Origin: Pictodentalium vernedei
Lineage: Eukaryota > Mollusca > Scaphopoda > Dentaliida > Dentaliidae
NCBI GenBank assembly: GCA_031216915.1
Contig: CM062292.1
Span: 199,413,262-199,477,261 of the forward strand
Length of the DNA stretch: 64,000 bases
Direction of reading: 5' to 3'
The notes beneath the pieces were generated by a model, which searched no databases, was not told the DNA's origin, and was given only the letters and a program-made list of their open reading frames with translations. The translations under genes were made by a program, and so were the position numbers. This document shows, in pieces, positions 39,575-51,300 of this stretch (positions are counted from its first letter, which is position 1; every line of letters begins with the position of its first letter).

Positions 39575-41280
39575 CACATAATAAACGTCTAAGAAAAAAG
39601 TCAAATTAACGTTCTTTTGGATAAAGGTTTAATTTTAATTGTAATAAATTTAATTAATAGAGCCACCATAAATTTAAAAGTGTACAAAATTTCAAAGCTG
39701 TGTGTATATTTTATACGGTCGTGTGCGTTATTGAAAATCAGCGTTTTCAATAAGAAATATGCTAAATAACCGCTTAAATTTGAACTGACCTAAAAAAGGT
39801 CGAAAATGGCAATAAATCGAAAAACAGAAATACTGCTATCTCCAATTTTTATCAGCTCTACAACATACTAAAATTTCATGAAAATCGGCCGACACTGAAT
39901 TTTTAGTGACGTCAACGTCAATAACGTCACCCAAAATTCGGCCAGACCCCTTAAGAATTTCCTATGATGGTCCCACCTTTTATGTATGGTTTTTGCTGGA
40001 GATGATATTTACAGAATTTGAAAGAGGTAGATGTGATACACTCATAGCTATTGAAAGAGAGAGAAAAAAGGGTTGACATGACGTTGTTTTGAGTAAAGGT
40101 CGAATTATCAAACATCTAAGACCGCTCTGTTTCACCAGAAATTATCATTTACATTTATGCGCAATTTGGCGACTGCAGCTTTAGAAATGTGGAAATGCAA
40201 AGCTGAAGGGAAATAAAATTTAAAAAAAAAAGAGTCGAACGATCTCAATAAGTCATTTCAACTTCGTTGCATGACGTAATTAATCCAACATCCATACAGA
40301 GGTGAGAAGACCAATGATAATTAATTTCATTTCCAAATGAAACAAAATTCTGCATTTTGATTGGCTGGGAGGTACGGTGTAACTTGCAATCCACTGTAGC
40401 TTTTTACACCGTGGTTAACCATGGTGTAAAACCAAGAATACACAATAGCAGGCCACATGACTAAAAAAAGTACCCATTTTTAATTATTACTTCATATCTT
40501 CTGCTCGGTTATGTGAGAACAAAAATAAAAATACAAGAAATGTAATATTTATGTGCAATAAAATGTTACAGATATGGATGTCAGTGGAACTGGCTCATTG
40601 AGCCAGTTCCAGTGATATCCATATGTGTCTGGTTTTTAGAAACTAACAAGGTACAAATTTTCTGTCAGTTTCTTCCCACAATTTAGGTTAAAGTATTAAG
40701 TACACCAACACTCTTGGAAATAAATCCGTTATCCTTGTGTTTCCAGGGTGTATGGGAGTTTACACAGGTCTGGGACCTCATACACCCTTCGGCTTCGCCT
40801 CAGGGTGTATGAGTTCCCAAACCAGTGTAAATTCCCATACACCCTGGAAACGCAAGGATAACTAATATTTTTACCACTCAATCTATAAGTTACTAGATAA
40901 GTTTGGAGGCCCGTTAAAACTCCATAATTTCAGTGACGTCATTCGATGGAGCCTAGCCGCGGGCGATAATGGTATAAATAGCCATTAGCGGCCCGCGGCC
41001 CGACTATTTTTAGATTCCATGGCCTAATAAATTACTCCCATTCGGATGACGTCCCTTCGTATTTCTGAACTGAAGTCGAACGCACGATCGAAACAGAAAT
41101 ATCGAACCGACTTTAGTGATTATTCTTCACTTGTCCAATTCAATTTGCGAAACATAATAAGTTTATTCTGTGTTTTAATGCCCAAATACGAAAGCCTTCC
41201 AGCAATTCCTTAGTGCGGTTAGCTGTAACAGGGAATGGTAATAATAGTAATAACATGATTGTTGTCAGGCATCATGATTC
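39575..41280. other. Gene-free stretch with two foldbacks
   Basis: A near-perfect hairpin at 40572-40623 (atatggatgtcagtggaact...) and a foldback at 40728-40862 (gttatccttgtg...cgcaaggataac, with 'gggtgtatg' arms). Nothing else supported. Confidence 0.65.
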
Positions 41281-41371
41281 ATTAGCGGCCCTGCAGCAAT
41301 GATGAACAGCCCTTCGTCTCGGGCCTTTAATAAACCCTCGGGCTGTTCATCATTGCTGCAGGGCCGCTAAT
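41281..41371. repeat. Foldback
   Basis: 'attagcggccctgcagcaat' at 41281-41300 and the following 'gatgaacagccc' are the reverse complement of 41340-41371; the loop is about 27 bp. Confidence 0.85.
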
Positions 41372-41567
41372 GAACCATAATGCCCTCCAAAATCATTTTC
41401 TCGTTATATTATCACAAAATCACAACCAAATAGCTCATCGTGGGAAATATCTTTCACAACACATCTAATTCGGGAGTAACGTCAGAAGTCAACATCGATG
41501 TCGTAACATTGTATGTGCTTTGGTTTTGGAAGCAGAATTCAATTAATCTTCTCTTATATTCCCTTAG

Positions 41568-41792
41568 CAATTCACCTTATACAAATAGCAGACGACAATT
41601 GCAAAAAAAAAAACCTAAGATTTTCTGAATGACTAAACATTTTAATTTTTGCCTCGGAAACATAGCTTATGAACCCTCATTGGAACGAGCGCCTATGAGG
41701 GGACATAAGCTTTGTTTTGAAGGCAGAAGTTGAAAAAAAATAATAAAATTTGTTCTTCTGTCAGTTTAGTCGTTACGTTAGGTAAAAGGTCA
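41568..41792 (+). mobile_element. TTAA MITE subfamily 1, diverged
   Basis: Degenerate copy: 'aatagcagacgacaattgc', 'acatagcttatgaaccctcattggaacgag' and the end 'cgttacgttaggtaaaaggtcaa'. Termini no longer intact. Confidence 0.65.
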
Positions 41793-42126
41793 AGTCATAC
41801 ATTATGTGATAAATAGACAGAACACGATGTGTGTTTGAATCGGTGAGTGTTTTATAAAACGAGTTGGAATGAAGGAAACTAACTTCCCCGTAAATCTTTT
41901 TCAATGACGAAAATTGTCAGCCATGGGGCGAAATATAACTTATAGTTTCAGTGGGTCAGGCTACTTGCTCTGTGACATGAAACGAGTTGAGATGGAGTTT
42001 TTATTTTATTTCACGAGCGCCGAAGGCGACCGTGAAATTCATAAAAACGTTAACAAGGATGATAGATTCCTGTCCACCGTATTCTCTCCGAGTTGTGTTC
42101 TGTACTTTTATCCGATCAAACTTGAA

Positions 42127-42375
42127 TTAACCCTTTACCCAACGAATCGCCCGCACCCGCCCGCGTAATATGCAAATTCAGCAGTTGAAAAAATATTATT
42201 TTTCAAAAAAATTCAACAAAACCATATCATGTGACCCCTCGTTGGAACGAGCTCGTCGAGCTCGTTCCAACAAGGGGTCACACGATATGGTTTTGTTGAA
42301 ATGTTTTGAAAAATTTAAAAAAATGATATTTAAAATAATAAATTTTGATATCGTCTGCGTTGGGTAAAGGGTTAA
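42127..42375 (+). mobile_element. TTAA MITE, subfamily 2, full length
   Basis: TTAACCCTTTACCCAACGAAT...GCGTTGGGTAAAGGGTTAA. Palindrome arms 'aaaaccatatcatgtgaccc' with complement, centred on 'gagctcgtcgagctc'. Confidence 0.85.
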
Positions 42376-43752
42376 GTGGATGAAGCTGATGTTTTCAAAG
42401 ATATTCTAAATAAAATATTTCGAAAACAATATCAAAGCAAGCAACGAAAATACGTAATTAGCATATGTCATTCAACAATCTCACTTTCCTTTTTGTCGGC
42501 GTGATTCCACTGTGATTAATAATGGAAAGAAAATCGGACAGAGAATTTTGACAAGATGGCGACTGTTTTCGTAATTAAAGCATTGTCGGAAATTCGACTG
42601 TACTCACATGCTGCCAAAAGTATCGGCACAACTAAATACTTCATCTTCCTTGCAATAACCTTTCAATTATCTGAAATTATATTTATAATTTGCATGAGAG
42701 GATTTCGTCACTTTATTCTACATACTTCACTGCAAATCCACGAGAACGTTTCTTTTTCAGCCCGAATGACAGAATAAAAAGGACGCTGGTTGTATTGTGA
42801 ATAGCATGATGGGGAATAGAACCCATGCCGAGAGCGTTCTCTGCTGCGAAAACCGCCCATCGAAACTATACTAAACCACACAGTATTTTCTGGGTGTTCG
42901 GAAGCCGCTATGCCATTTGAGGTATATCTATAATGTTTCTAAAATTCATGTTATTTTTGTAAGTGGAATATGTAACTGGCGTGGTTGAGAAATTGAAACG
43001 ATGGAGGCAAATATTGTTACCTGTTATGAGTGCAACCAAACGGCATGCGGCGGATGGATGAGAAATGACAAAAATTTCGACGCCTGTGAGGTGCATATAC
43101 AACCAGACAACAACGCTCAAACTCGGTTTGCGATTGCACATTAGATTCGCATTAAATCTCATGATGCTGTCATGATCCGGAACGAGATGAATAGCCCATC
43201 GCCTATTTCAGATTCAATCGAATGGAATATTTCTTTTGTCAGAAAAGCGAACCCGAAAGATTCGGTTCTTTCCGACCAACTGAAATATTCCATCCGATTA
43301 ACTGTAACTTCAAATACCATAAATATTTCTTTCTCAGAATCATTGCCAAAAATAATTCTCAACCGAGACCTTTTGGGTCACGACGATTGGACATAATTGT
43401 GTGCTAAATATTTTGAATGAAGATTCACCAGTCGCCACAGCTATAGTTTTGTGAACACAGTTCGTAATGTAGTTCCATTAATTATTCTATTATCTTAATG
43501 TTTTCAATGTGAATTAAATACTTATTGGATAGAATATCTATAACTGAAGCACGAAAGAATGTCTGTATACCTTTTTTAGTGAAGGGTCATCACATTACTT
43601 TAACGTTTGCCTGTGCTTAAACTCCGCGAAAAGTGTGAAAACAAGCAACAAATAACAACGACGAGTTCCGTCCAGATATCGGATGCCTGAGAGCTTGACA
43701 CAAATGTGACAGAATACGTTATGTCAGAATGAACAGCTTATCCAACGTACTC
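42376..43752. other. Gene-free stretch
   Basis: A weak foldback lies around 43205-43315 (gattcaatcgaatggaatatttc against tgaaatattccatccgatta). 43494-43603 is a dispersed repeat also present at 50652-50773 ('cttaatgttttca.tgtgaatt.aatacttatt'). No gene supported. Confidence 0.55.
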
Positions 43753-44000
43753 CCTAACCCTTTGAACCTGAGAGACCGTTTTTCCGGCCCCGGAGCACGA
43801 TAGGCCTACTTCATAATTTTATTAAGTAGGGTGGCTGCTAAGTGAATGTGTGATGTAGATCAATCAATATTTTTAACGTGCAGCCCTGAGGATGCACGTT
43901 GAAAATGTTAATTGATCGACCCCCAAATAATGAATATGGACTCTTCCAATTGCTGTCATTGAACTGACATGGCAGATCCCTCCAGGGCTCAAAGGGTTAA
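43753..44000 (-). mobile_element. TTAA MITE, subfamily 3, reverse copy
   Basis: 'cctaaccctttgaacctg' at the left and 'ctcaaagggttaa' at the right. It shares the core 'gtagatcaatcaatattttt.aacgtgca' with 30234-30472, in inverted orientation overall. Confidence 0.75.
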
Positions 44001-44685
44001 GATTTACCGGTTGGTTCGATATAACCATGTAGACAATTAACGAACACATAGTTGGACTGGGAAATGCAAAAGTGGTTTCCTCGTAGAAAAAGATATCACT
44101 GCCAAAAGCAGGAGTTCCACGCCTTGCTTATGAGCCTAGCTGATAGTACCAGATGAATGTTTTGGTGGTTTCTCAATCGCTACAGCTGCCAAAGGGTTAG
44201 TTTGTTAACTCGTTGCTATACAGATCATTACTGAGATTAATGCTCCCAAGCGAAGTCTGAAGTGAACGATTTTGGTCTTGCGCGATTTCTTTAAATTTTA
44301 AAAATTGGGTTTAAATACTTTATCTCTAACAATGATGAACGTAAAATTGGTCATGAAATAATTTTCTCCAATTTCTGTCAGTAGACGGTTCCACATCCAT
44401 GTATTGGTATGAAAGATCTCTGTTGAAACATCGTTCGACTGAACGGGACAGACAAATCTGTATTCTAACGAAGTCTATATTCATGGGATACAGATGATAA
44501 AGGCAGAATTAATGTTGACTGATAAACATAATTTCTCGCGTTTGACCGGTTTGGGAATTAGAGAGAAATTAATTTCTCCTTATCGCGTGGTAACCACCAG
44601 AGGGCGGAATGTTTGAGTTATGCATGAGATGTTTTGGTCATTCAGCTCAACAACACCACGATGACAACTATGTTAAATTGTTTCG
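44001..44685. other. Gene-free stretch
   Basis: No supported feature. Confidence 0.5.
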
Positions 44686-44933
44686 TTAACCCTTTACCTA
44701 ACATGAAAAGCAGACGACACTTGCAAACAAAATTCTTGAAAAAACATTTTTTCATTTTTTATCTCAAAAACATAGGTTATGACCCCTCATTGGAACGAGC
44801 TGGATGAGCTCGTTCCAAAGAGTGGTCATAACCTATGTTTTTGAGACAAAAAATGAAAATATAATGAAAATTAATAGGCGTTTTTTGAGAATAGCGCTGG
44901 TCGGTTTTGGCCGTTATTTAAGGAAAGGGTTAA
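44686..44933 (+). mobile_element. TTAA MITE subfamily 1
   Basis: TTAACCCTTTACCTAACATG...GGAAAGGGTTAA, with the palindrome 'cataggttatgacccctcat' and its partial complement. Confidence 0.85.
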
Positions 44934-45180
44934 ATAAAATTGAACACATGATATAACTTTCCGTGAATATTTTATTTGTTACGCAGTAATGCATCACTAC
45001 CAGTCTCAACTTTCACTGGTTGAGATTGTTGGAAGGTATTTGAGGCGTGTGCTTTGTGAGGCTTTAGTATTTAGGCGCAGTTTAGGCATCTATTTTGCAA
45101 AATCCAATGTCTGTATATACGTTGGTATCGTTCCTTTCTACAGTAGTGATTTCAAGGGTGTGCAAAATGTTAGTTCGCCA

Positions 45181-45423
45181 TTAACCCTTTGCCTAACACG
45201 AAAAGCAGACAACACTTGCAAAATAAAAATTCTCGAATAACTAATTTGTTTCATTTTTTCTCTCAAAAACATAGGTTATGAGCCCTCATTGGAACGAACT
45301 CGACGAGCTCGTTCCAACAAAGGGTCATAACATTTGTTTTTGAGACAAAAAATGAAAAAAAATAATGAAAATTAATTGGGGATTTTTGAGAATAGCGCTG
45401 GCCGGTTTTGGGTAAAGAGTTAA
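45181..45423 (+). mobile_element. TTAA MITE subfamily 1
   Basis: TTAACCCTTTGCCTAACACG...GGTAAAGAGTTAA; the usual body and palindrome, lightly mutated. Confidence 0.85.
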
Positions 45424-47225
45424 ATGGTATGTAATGTCTTTTTTCATAGTTGTATGTTGGTAGAAATAAAGCGTGAGATGTCGTGCTCTGGATATTCTTA
45501 TATGTTTTGTTTTGTTTCCTTGGAGTGCGTGTGCATGGGGAGTATGGTTGACAACCCGAGACGCCTCAACTGTCTCTTGTTACTTGAACTCTCCTTCTGG
45601 AGAATTGTCGCATACAGCATCCGCGAAAACAAGTACAGGGTTTTTTTCCAGAGCTTTTCGATGAAGAAGAATTTGAATGTTAGAGCTATCATTTCCCCAC
45701 GATCCCTGGGCTCATGGCCATTGATGTCCAACCTAGCTGTTTGTTTTGGTCAACTACTTGCATATTTGTGTCCGACATTAGAAGAAAAATGCGGCTGTTT
45801 TCCGAAACTTGCATAACTTGGCAAATCGACAACAAAATAATAAAATAAAGAAACCCAGTCTCCCTCAAGGTTTATTTTGCTGACCATTTTTTTCTGCATT
45901 AGGAAGCGCGTACCAACAGGAGGGACGGGCTAGCCCTGAAAATGTTACCGGGACAACAGGCATCGGGTGACCCCTTAATCTTTCTGTGTTGAAGACATAA
46001 GTTTTTTCCCGTTGGCTGAAACATGTTCATCGGAGCCATCCTGGGGATGAAAGCGCGGGGTCAACTATAATGCGGCCCAGTGTAAGAAATTTGTGATTTT
46101 AACTCCGATAGAATGAAAATCCTTTCATTTCAAATATTAACTGAGACTCCATGGGTTTACTAACGTGCAGAAATTAAGAATTAAATAGTTTTTTGACCTG
46201 CCATATCAAATCTGTTCACGCGTGGACACGTGGTAACCGCCCATATCTCCTCGTGAGTGCAATAAGACGCCGTCTGCAATGCTTTAGCATTGCAGATGAT
46301 GCATTCGTGCACTCAGCGAACAATATCATAGGTTATTTTACATTGTTCACAATCCAGTGCATGTGATCAACTTTTATTTTATAACATACTTAGTCGCCCG
46401 CGGCTGTAAAACTTGTTTGTGTAACACAATGCCGATACACATGAACGGGGCAGACATGGCGCTTATTGAGCAAAACAGAAAAACTGACTATCAAGTGATT
46501 GGTTCTATACATTGAGAACAGGGTTGGATACAGTTTCAGGGCTCTAAAGTCCCCCACAATTCGGAGTGTTTTAATCAACTCACAGAAAATTGGCATGGTA
46601 CACATGGCGATCGTCTTAAAATACCATTGTAAACCAAACGTTTAGAATGGTATACAAGGGTGTCGTGTACCTTGATATTATTTTTTATTTGATTAGATAC
46701 GATTTTCTTTCCAAGAATTGCCCATTATCAAGCACGTCTGATACGACTTCAAACGTGGCTGATATGGCGCCAATCTCGGCCGATATGATCTAAGCCAGAA
46801 TTGTTTCCCTTGTGCGTCTTTTCTAGGCGCAATCAATCTGTTCATATCGAAACCGTTGTTACTCGACGAATACAATCGAGAAAAAAGATGATACATAATA
46901 TAAAGGTTTGAATTGGAGTTTTTGAATGACGAGAAATTAATGACGGCAATGAGTAAGGACTGTGTGGAAGAAGAAGAGAAGAAAGAAGAGGGTAGTACAG
47001 ACAGAAAATTCAGTGCAATCTAAAATTCAGAGTCGAAAGTAGAGATTCGTCGAATAGGGGGAAGAGATAGGCCAGCTATCCGAATGTTGCGGTTTCCGCA
47101 GTTGGGAAGCCCAGTTGTTCGCATAGGTGAACTAGGAGAAGAGGAAACCTCGGACTGTAATAGATCAGAGAAAAGTTTGTAAATATTTGTTTTGGTTTAA
47201 TAAATGAAAAGATTACTACATAGTT
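45424..47225. other. Gene-free stretch with one hairpin
   Basis: A hairpin at 46254-46315 (tgagtgcaataagac...gtgcactca, inner 'tctgcaatgctttagcattgcaga'). The open frame at 45424-45816 shows no recognisable domain. Confidence 0.5.
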
Positions 47226-47339
47226 AGTTTCATGTTGGCCGAGATATCAGTCCTCGATAACTTCACATCAGCCTTCGAGCTTCGGTATCAGGCTGATATG
47301 ATATTACCTCGGACTGATATCTCGGCCGATATGAAACTA
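47226..47339. repeat. Foldback
   Basis: 'agtttcatgttggccgagat' and the following 'atcagtcc' are complementary to the run ending 'ctcggccgatatgaaact' at 47339. An inner partial stem is 'catcagcc...ggctgatatg'. Confidence 0.85.
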
Positions 47340-47405
47340 ACCAAGTAGAAAACCCTAAATAAGTGGTATTAGACGCAGTGACCCGTAATTTTCTAACCCA
47401 ACATT

Positions 47406-47759
47406 ATGCAGCGCAACACTATACTGCATTTTGCAGCGACAATATGGCGCGATGATGAAATGTTGCAACAGACTACAAGGAAAGAGAAAGATCAAGGTAA
47501 ATGTGTAGGGGACAAAAGTCTTTTGTTATTTTTATTTAGTCTTTACCCTATTAGATACACAGAAATGCAACCCCATTGCTCTTCAAGCCTTGACGAGAGC
47601 AATAAAAGGTGTGTTAAAAGTGTGTTGGTGGGAGCGGATGAGGAAGCCAGTAAAATACTATGTAATAAACGTGATCCATTCCAGTCAGGTAGTGATGCCA
47701 CAGATAAGAATCGCATATTACCAACTGTACAAATACCCTCTGGACTGACGTCTTTCTGA
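47406..47759 (+). other. Unsupported open frame of 117 codons
   Basis: Ser/Lys/Asp-rich frame with no recognised motif and no sign of splice sites. It ends just before a truncated MITE. Most likely chance or an old repeat. Confidence 0.2.
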
Positions 47760-47775
47760 TATATAAGCAACAGAC

Positions 47776-47918
47776 CGGTCTCTCGACGTGCTCGTTCCAA
47801 AGAGGGGTCATAACCTACGTTTTTGAGACCAAACAAATGAAAAAAATAATTAAAATTAATTGGCGATTTTGTGAATAGCGCTGGCCGGTTTTGGCCGTTA
47901 CGTTGGGTAAAGGGTTAC
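47776..47918 (+). mobile_element. TTAA MITE subfamily 1, right half only
   Basis: From 'cgacgtgctcgttccaaagaggggtc' to 'gttgggtaaagggtta'. The left half is missing. Confidence 0.75.
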
Positions 47919-48108
47919 CTTTAATCACCTTTCGAATTTGTGATTGGCTATGTCTAGCTGGGAGAAGTATTTTCACAAGAATACAATGAAACAGTTGCAG
48001 GACAGGATCGAACTTTTGATTTTCTGATCAAATGCTTGAACATCGAGCAATTGCGCCGAACCTCTTCAGTCATTACGAGTTTTCTACGCTTTATTTGATT
48101 TCACTCCT

Positions 48109-48432
48109 ACAGTTAAAAGTAGAAGTCCTGTCATGAAATGCGCACAAATAGCACGTCGATCTTCGCGTTAATCTACGTGTTATGACCATAGTAAGGCTAT
48201 CAAATTCTGTACATATGGCCTGTGCATAAGCAATGTTTCAGCCAATGGACCTCCGGGTAACCCGGAGGTCCATTGGCAGAAACATTACCTGTGTTTGCTA
48301 TGAGTAACCAGGAGAACCTGCCGTGCTTTGGATGCCATTCGATATGGCAGTTGCGCGCAATTCTAACGGGCAATTAAGCCTAGATAAGCGCACAATTCGT
48401 GACAGGACTTCTAGTTTTAACTGTACGCCAAC
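48109..48432. mobile_element. Foldback/TIR element (family of 1478 and 31433)
   Basis: Terminal repeats TACAGTTAAAAGTAGAAGTC and GACTTCTAGTTTTAACTGTA-type (the right end reads 'gacaggacttctagttttaa' then 'ctgtac'). A central perfect stem is 'aatggacctccgggtaacccggaggtccatt'. Related copies: 1478-1715 (truncated) and the core of 31433-31672. Confidence 0.8.
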
Positions 48433-49130
48433 TCACCACACAATACATTGGACAACTCACCACAACAATTTAGTCAAATCCTATCAACATTTTAATCAGC
48501 TGGCCCATATATTCCGTCAGTCGCTCAAACATTTCACCCAAATCTCCCTAATGTATTAGTCAGCCAGCCCAGTGTCTCTTGTCAACTCAGCCAAACATCT
48601 CAAATCATCTGGCTACAGCCTTCATGTCAACATGGGACAGTATTTAAATCAACTTGCTCCGCGGATTCAACTCACCTGATGTTGATGAATTTACCACAAG
48701 CGTCATTTAAACACACTCATTCGCGAGTGCTAATACCAAAATGGACCAGAGTAGAGTTAGAACGGAGTGAAACACGGGACAGTAGTTCAAAACGACACCG
48801 GGACAGGGCAGTGATACGGGGTACGAGGAATCCGCGCAACGGGCCACAACTGACCAGAACAGTGTTCTAACAGTCTGAACAGACTATTAAGCAGACGAAA
48901 ACGGAACACAGAGCAACAAGACGCGATAAAGACGGATTAAGAGCGTCATGCGTCCGAAACGAATGTAAACGGAATGGAGGAAAAACCGATCGGATTGAAT
49001 ATTTTGTTTTAAAAATTTCGTTTTGAATTAACGACGATAACCTCGGAAGACCAATATGAATCTAGATAATTAAAGCTGTATGTTCCAATTAACACCACGA
49101 AACTCCGTTGCAAGGCGGTAGACTATCATA
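48433..49130. other. Gene-free stretch
   Basis: Low-complexity rich in 'caactcacc' and 'ggacag' words; no supported gene. Confidence 0.45.
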
Positions 49131-49372
49131 AAGTAGAGACTCCGTGGACTGGGTGTAATCCACGCGTGGGAAGTGATGTCAACGCATACGTTTACAAGGT
49201 AATAAAAATCATCAGCAGCACAATTTTTATTAATGAAGCACCGGGTTGTACCTGATGCTTCATTAATTATTTTTTAGGATTATTCCAATAATTAGTGTTT
49301 GCAGTCTAATATTATTGCTTCCGTGAAAATACCACCCACTCCGTGGAAAGAGACCAATCCATGGCGGCCGTG
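49131..49372. mobile_element. Foldback MITE, family 4
   Basis: 'gactccgtggactgggtgtaatccacgcgtgg' at the left, core 'gaagcaccgggttgtacctgatgcttcattaatta', right end 'gagaccaatccatggcggc'. It lacks the MITE present in the 34845 copy and so shows the empty TTAA-like site. Confidence 0.75.
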
Positions 49373-49829
49373 CTATATTAACTTAAAAATCGAAAAGGGG
49401 ACTCCGCTGTCCCCATTGCAAAAAATATAAAACCAATGTAGATTAAAGTAAAACGGTGGGTAACATGCAATAGCAAACTCTCAAGCCACCCGTCAAAGTC
49501 TGAAAGGAATTCAACGCTGTTATATATGGCCTGGAACGAGTCCAGTCTTGCATAGTTCATCACCTATGTTTAAATTCACTCGTCTGTTATATTGGTTCGC
49601 TTTTCTGACAAACTGAACTATTCCAGGCAATTCAGTCTAAAGGTACAATACATTCAATACTTAGAAAAAAATGTTTCTCAATCGAGACAAGATTTGATCG
49701 AAACTATAATGACTTTACCAATAATGTTTAGTGAATACCGGGAATTACCCCATGAGTGTGGACCTGAAAGTTTTATTTATTACGAGCGCTTACGCGAGTG
49801 AAAAATAATACGTTCATATCCACACGAAT

Positions 49830-50240
49830 GAGATAATTCCCCATATTCTCTAAAAAAAGCTTAGATTTTCTTTTTATTTTATGCTTCGTGACATTGTACT
49901 GATCAGTATTCAGCCCAATTCGACTGCAAACAGTTTCAAGACAATAATAAAAAACTGCTGTTGCGTCGAAGAGTAACGTCATTTGGGAAGTACTGAAAAA
50001 AGCGCTCGTGAAAAATACAATTTTCCGAACCAAACTCATGAGATAATTCCAGATACTGAATTAAATAGAGTAGATATTCTTTTTTTATTAAATGCTACGA
50101 GACATTTTATTGCACAATATTCAGCCCAATTCAACCCCAATGCGTACGTTTCAAAACAGTAACAAAGATCAGCTGATCGTTCCTTCAAGGCAACGTAATG
50201 AGGCGTAGCGTGACGTCATTTGGTAAGCTACTGAGGGATA
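49830..50240 (+). repeat. Diverged tandem duplication, about 190-bp unit
   Basis: Both halves contain 'gagataattcc..atact', 'ttctttttatttta(t)gct.cg.gacatt', 'tattcagcccaattc' and 'gacgtcattt-gg.aag.tactga'-like blocks. Confidence 0.6.
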
Positions 50241-50390
50241 TTACTCGATAGCCATCGAGTCGATGGATATCGTTAAACATCTTTTAGATAATTTGCGATA
50301 ATTCACAGGCTACAATATAATAAAATTATGTATGATGACTCAGCACAGCTGTAGCTATATAATACAGCTGCATTGGGCTTGTCACTTTCC

Positions 50391-50640
50391 ACGAGTGGGC
50401 AATATTTCATGGACGCAATAATATTAGATTCCAAACACTAACTATAGGAATAATCATCAAAAATGTATTTGATGAAGCACACCGGATATAATTCGGTTCT
50501 TCATTAATTAAAATTATGCTGATGATGATTTTTATTATTTTATTACGTATTATTTATTATCTGGTAAACGCATGCGTGGACATCAGTATCACGCGTGGGT
50601 TTCGACCAATCCACGGCGACTGTAGTGTATGAATACGCCG
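50391..50640. mobile_element. Foldback MITE, family 4, reverse copy
   Basis: 'caataatattagattccaaacactaacta' and 'tttgatgaagcacaccgg' match the other two copies in reverse; it ends 'caatccacggcgac'. Confidence 0.7.
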
Positions 50641-51300
50641 CTTGTGCTAATATCTTAATGTTTTCAGTGTGAATTGAATACTTATTAATTGGAATATCTA
50701 TAACTTGAGCACAAAAGATGTGCTATTATTTGTGTATCTTTTTGAGTAAAAGGACATCACATTACATCACGGAGAGTCTGCACGCAAACGCCTGGAAGAT
50801 AGGGTAAACAAATACCAGTAGTATATCATGTACCCGGACGTGCCCAATCAGGAGATCTCATCGGGGATCTGATGTGACGTCATAGTCATGTTACCCGGTG
50901 GCGCCATGTTTTGTTGTTATGGTGACCCGTATGAGCGGCCATGTTTTGACGTCATTACCATAGTGATACGTGGTCTTAGTGCGCATGCGCGTGTTGTTAG
51001 GGTGATATGTATTTTCCGTCGACCATTTTGTATACTGGAGGCTGACATCTTGGTTTTTATGGTAGCACGTGGTTGCTATGTTACCCAAAGGCCAACAACA
51101 GGACAGGGGTATGTTCGGAAGGTGTGTTCCTTTGTATAAGAGCAAATCTAAATACTACAAACAACCTTACAATCCCTCCAAACCACCAAAATCCAACCCA
51201 AACTACCGAAACGGACTTCGAGAAGCCCCATTTTTGGTTTATAATATAGTAGCATGTAGTGCTATAAAGCGCTTTCAATTCAATGAGAGTAGTTTTCCGA
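50641..51300. other. Gene-free stretch
   Basis: Contains the second copy of a dispersed repeat (50652-50773). Nothing else supported. Confidence 0.5.

Noticed and set aside
39251..39581. Similar ~90-100 codon frames on both strands
   Set aside because: They result from the near-perfect palindrome, not from real genes.
42540..42777. Possible small exon starting ATGGCGACTG at 42556
   Set aside because: No splice context, no homology, and surrounded by repeats.
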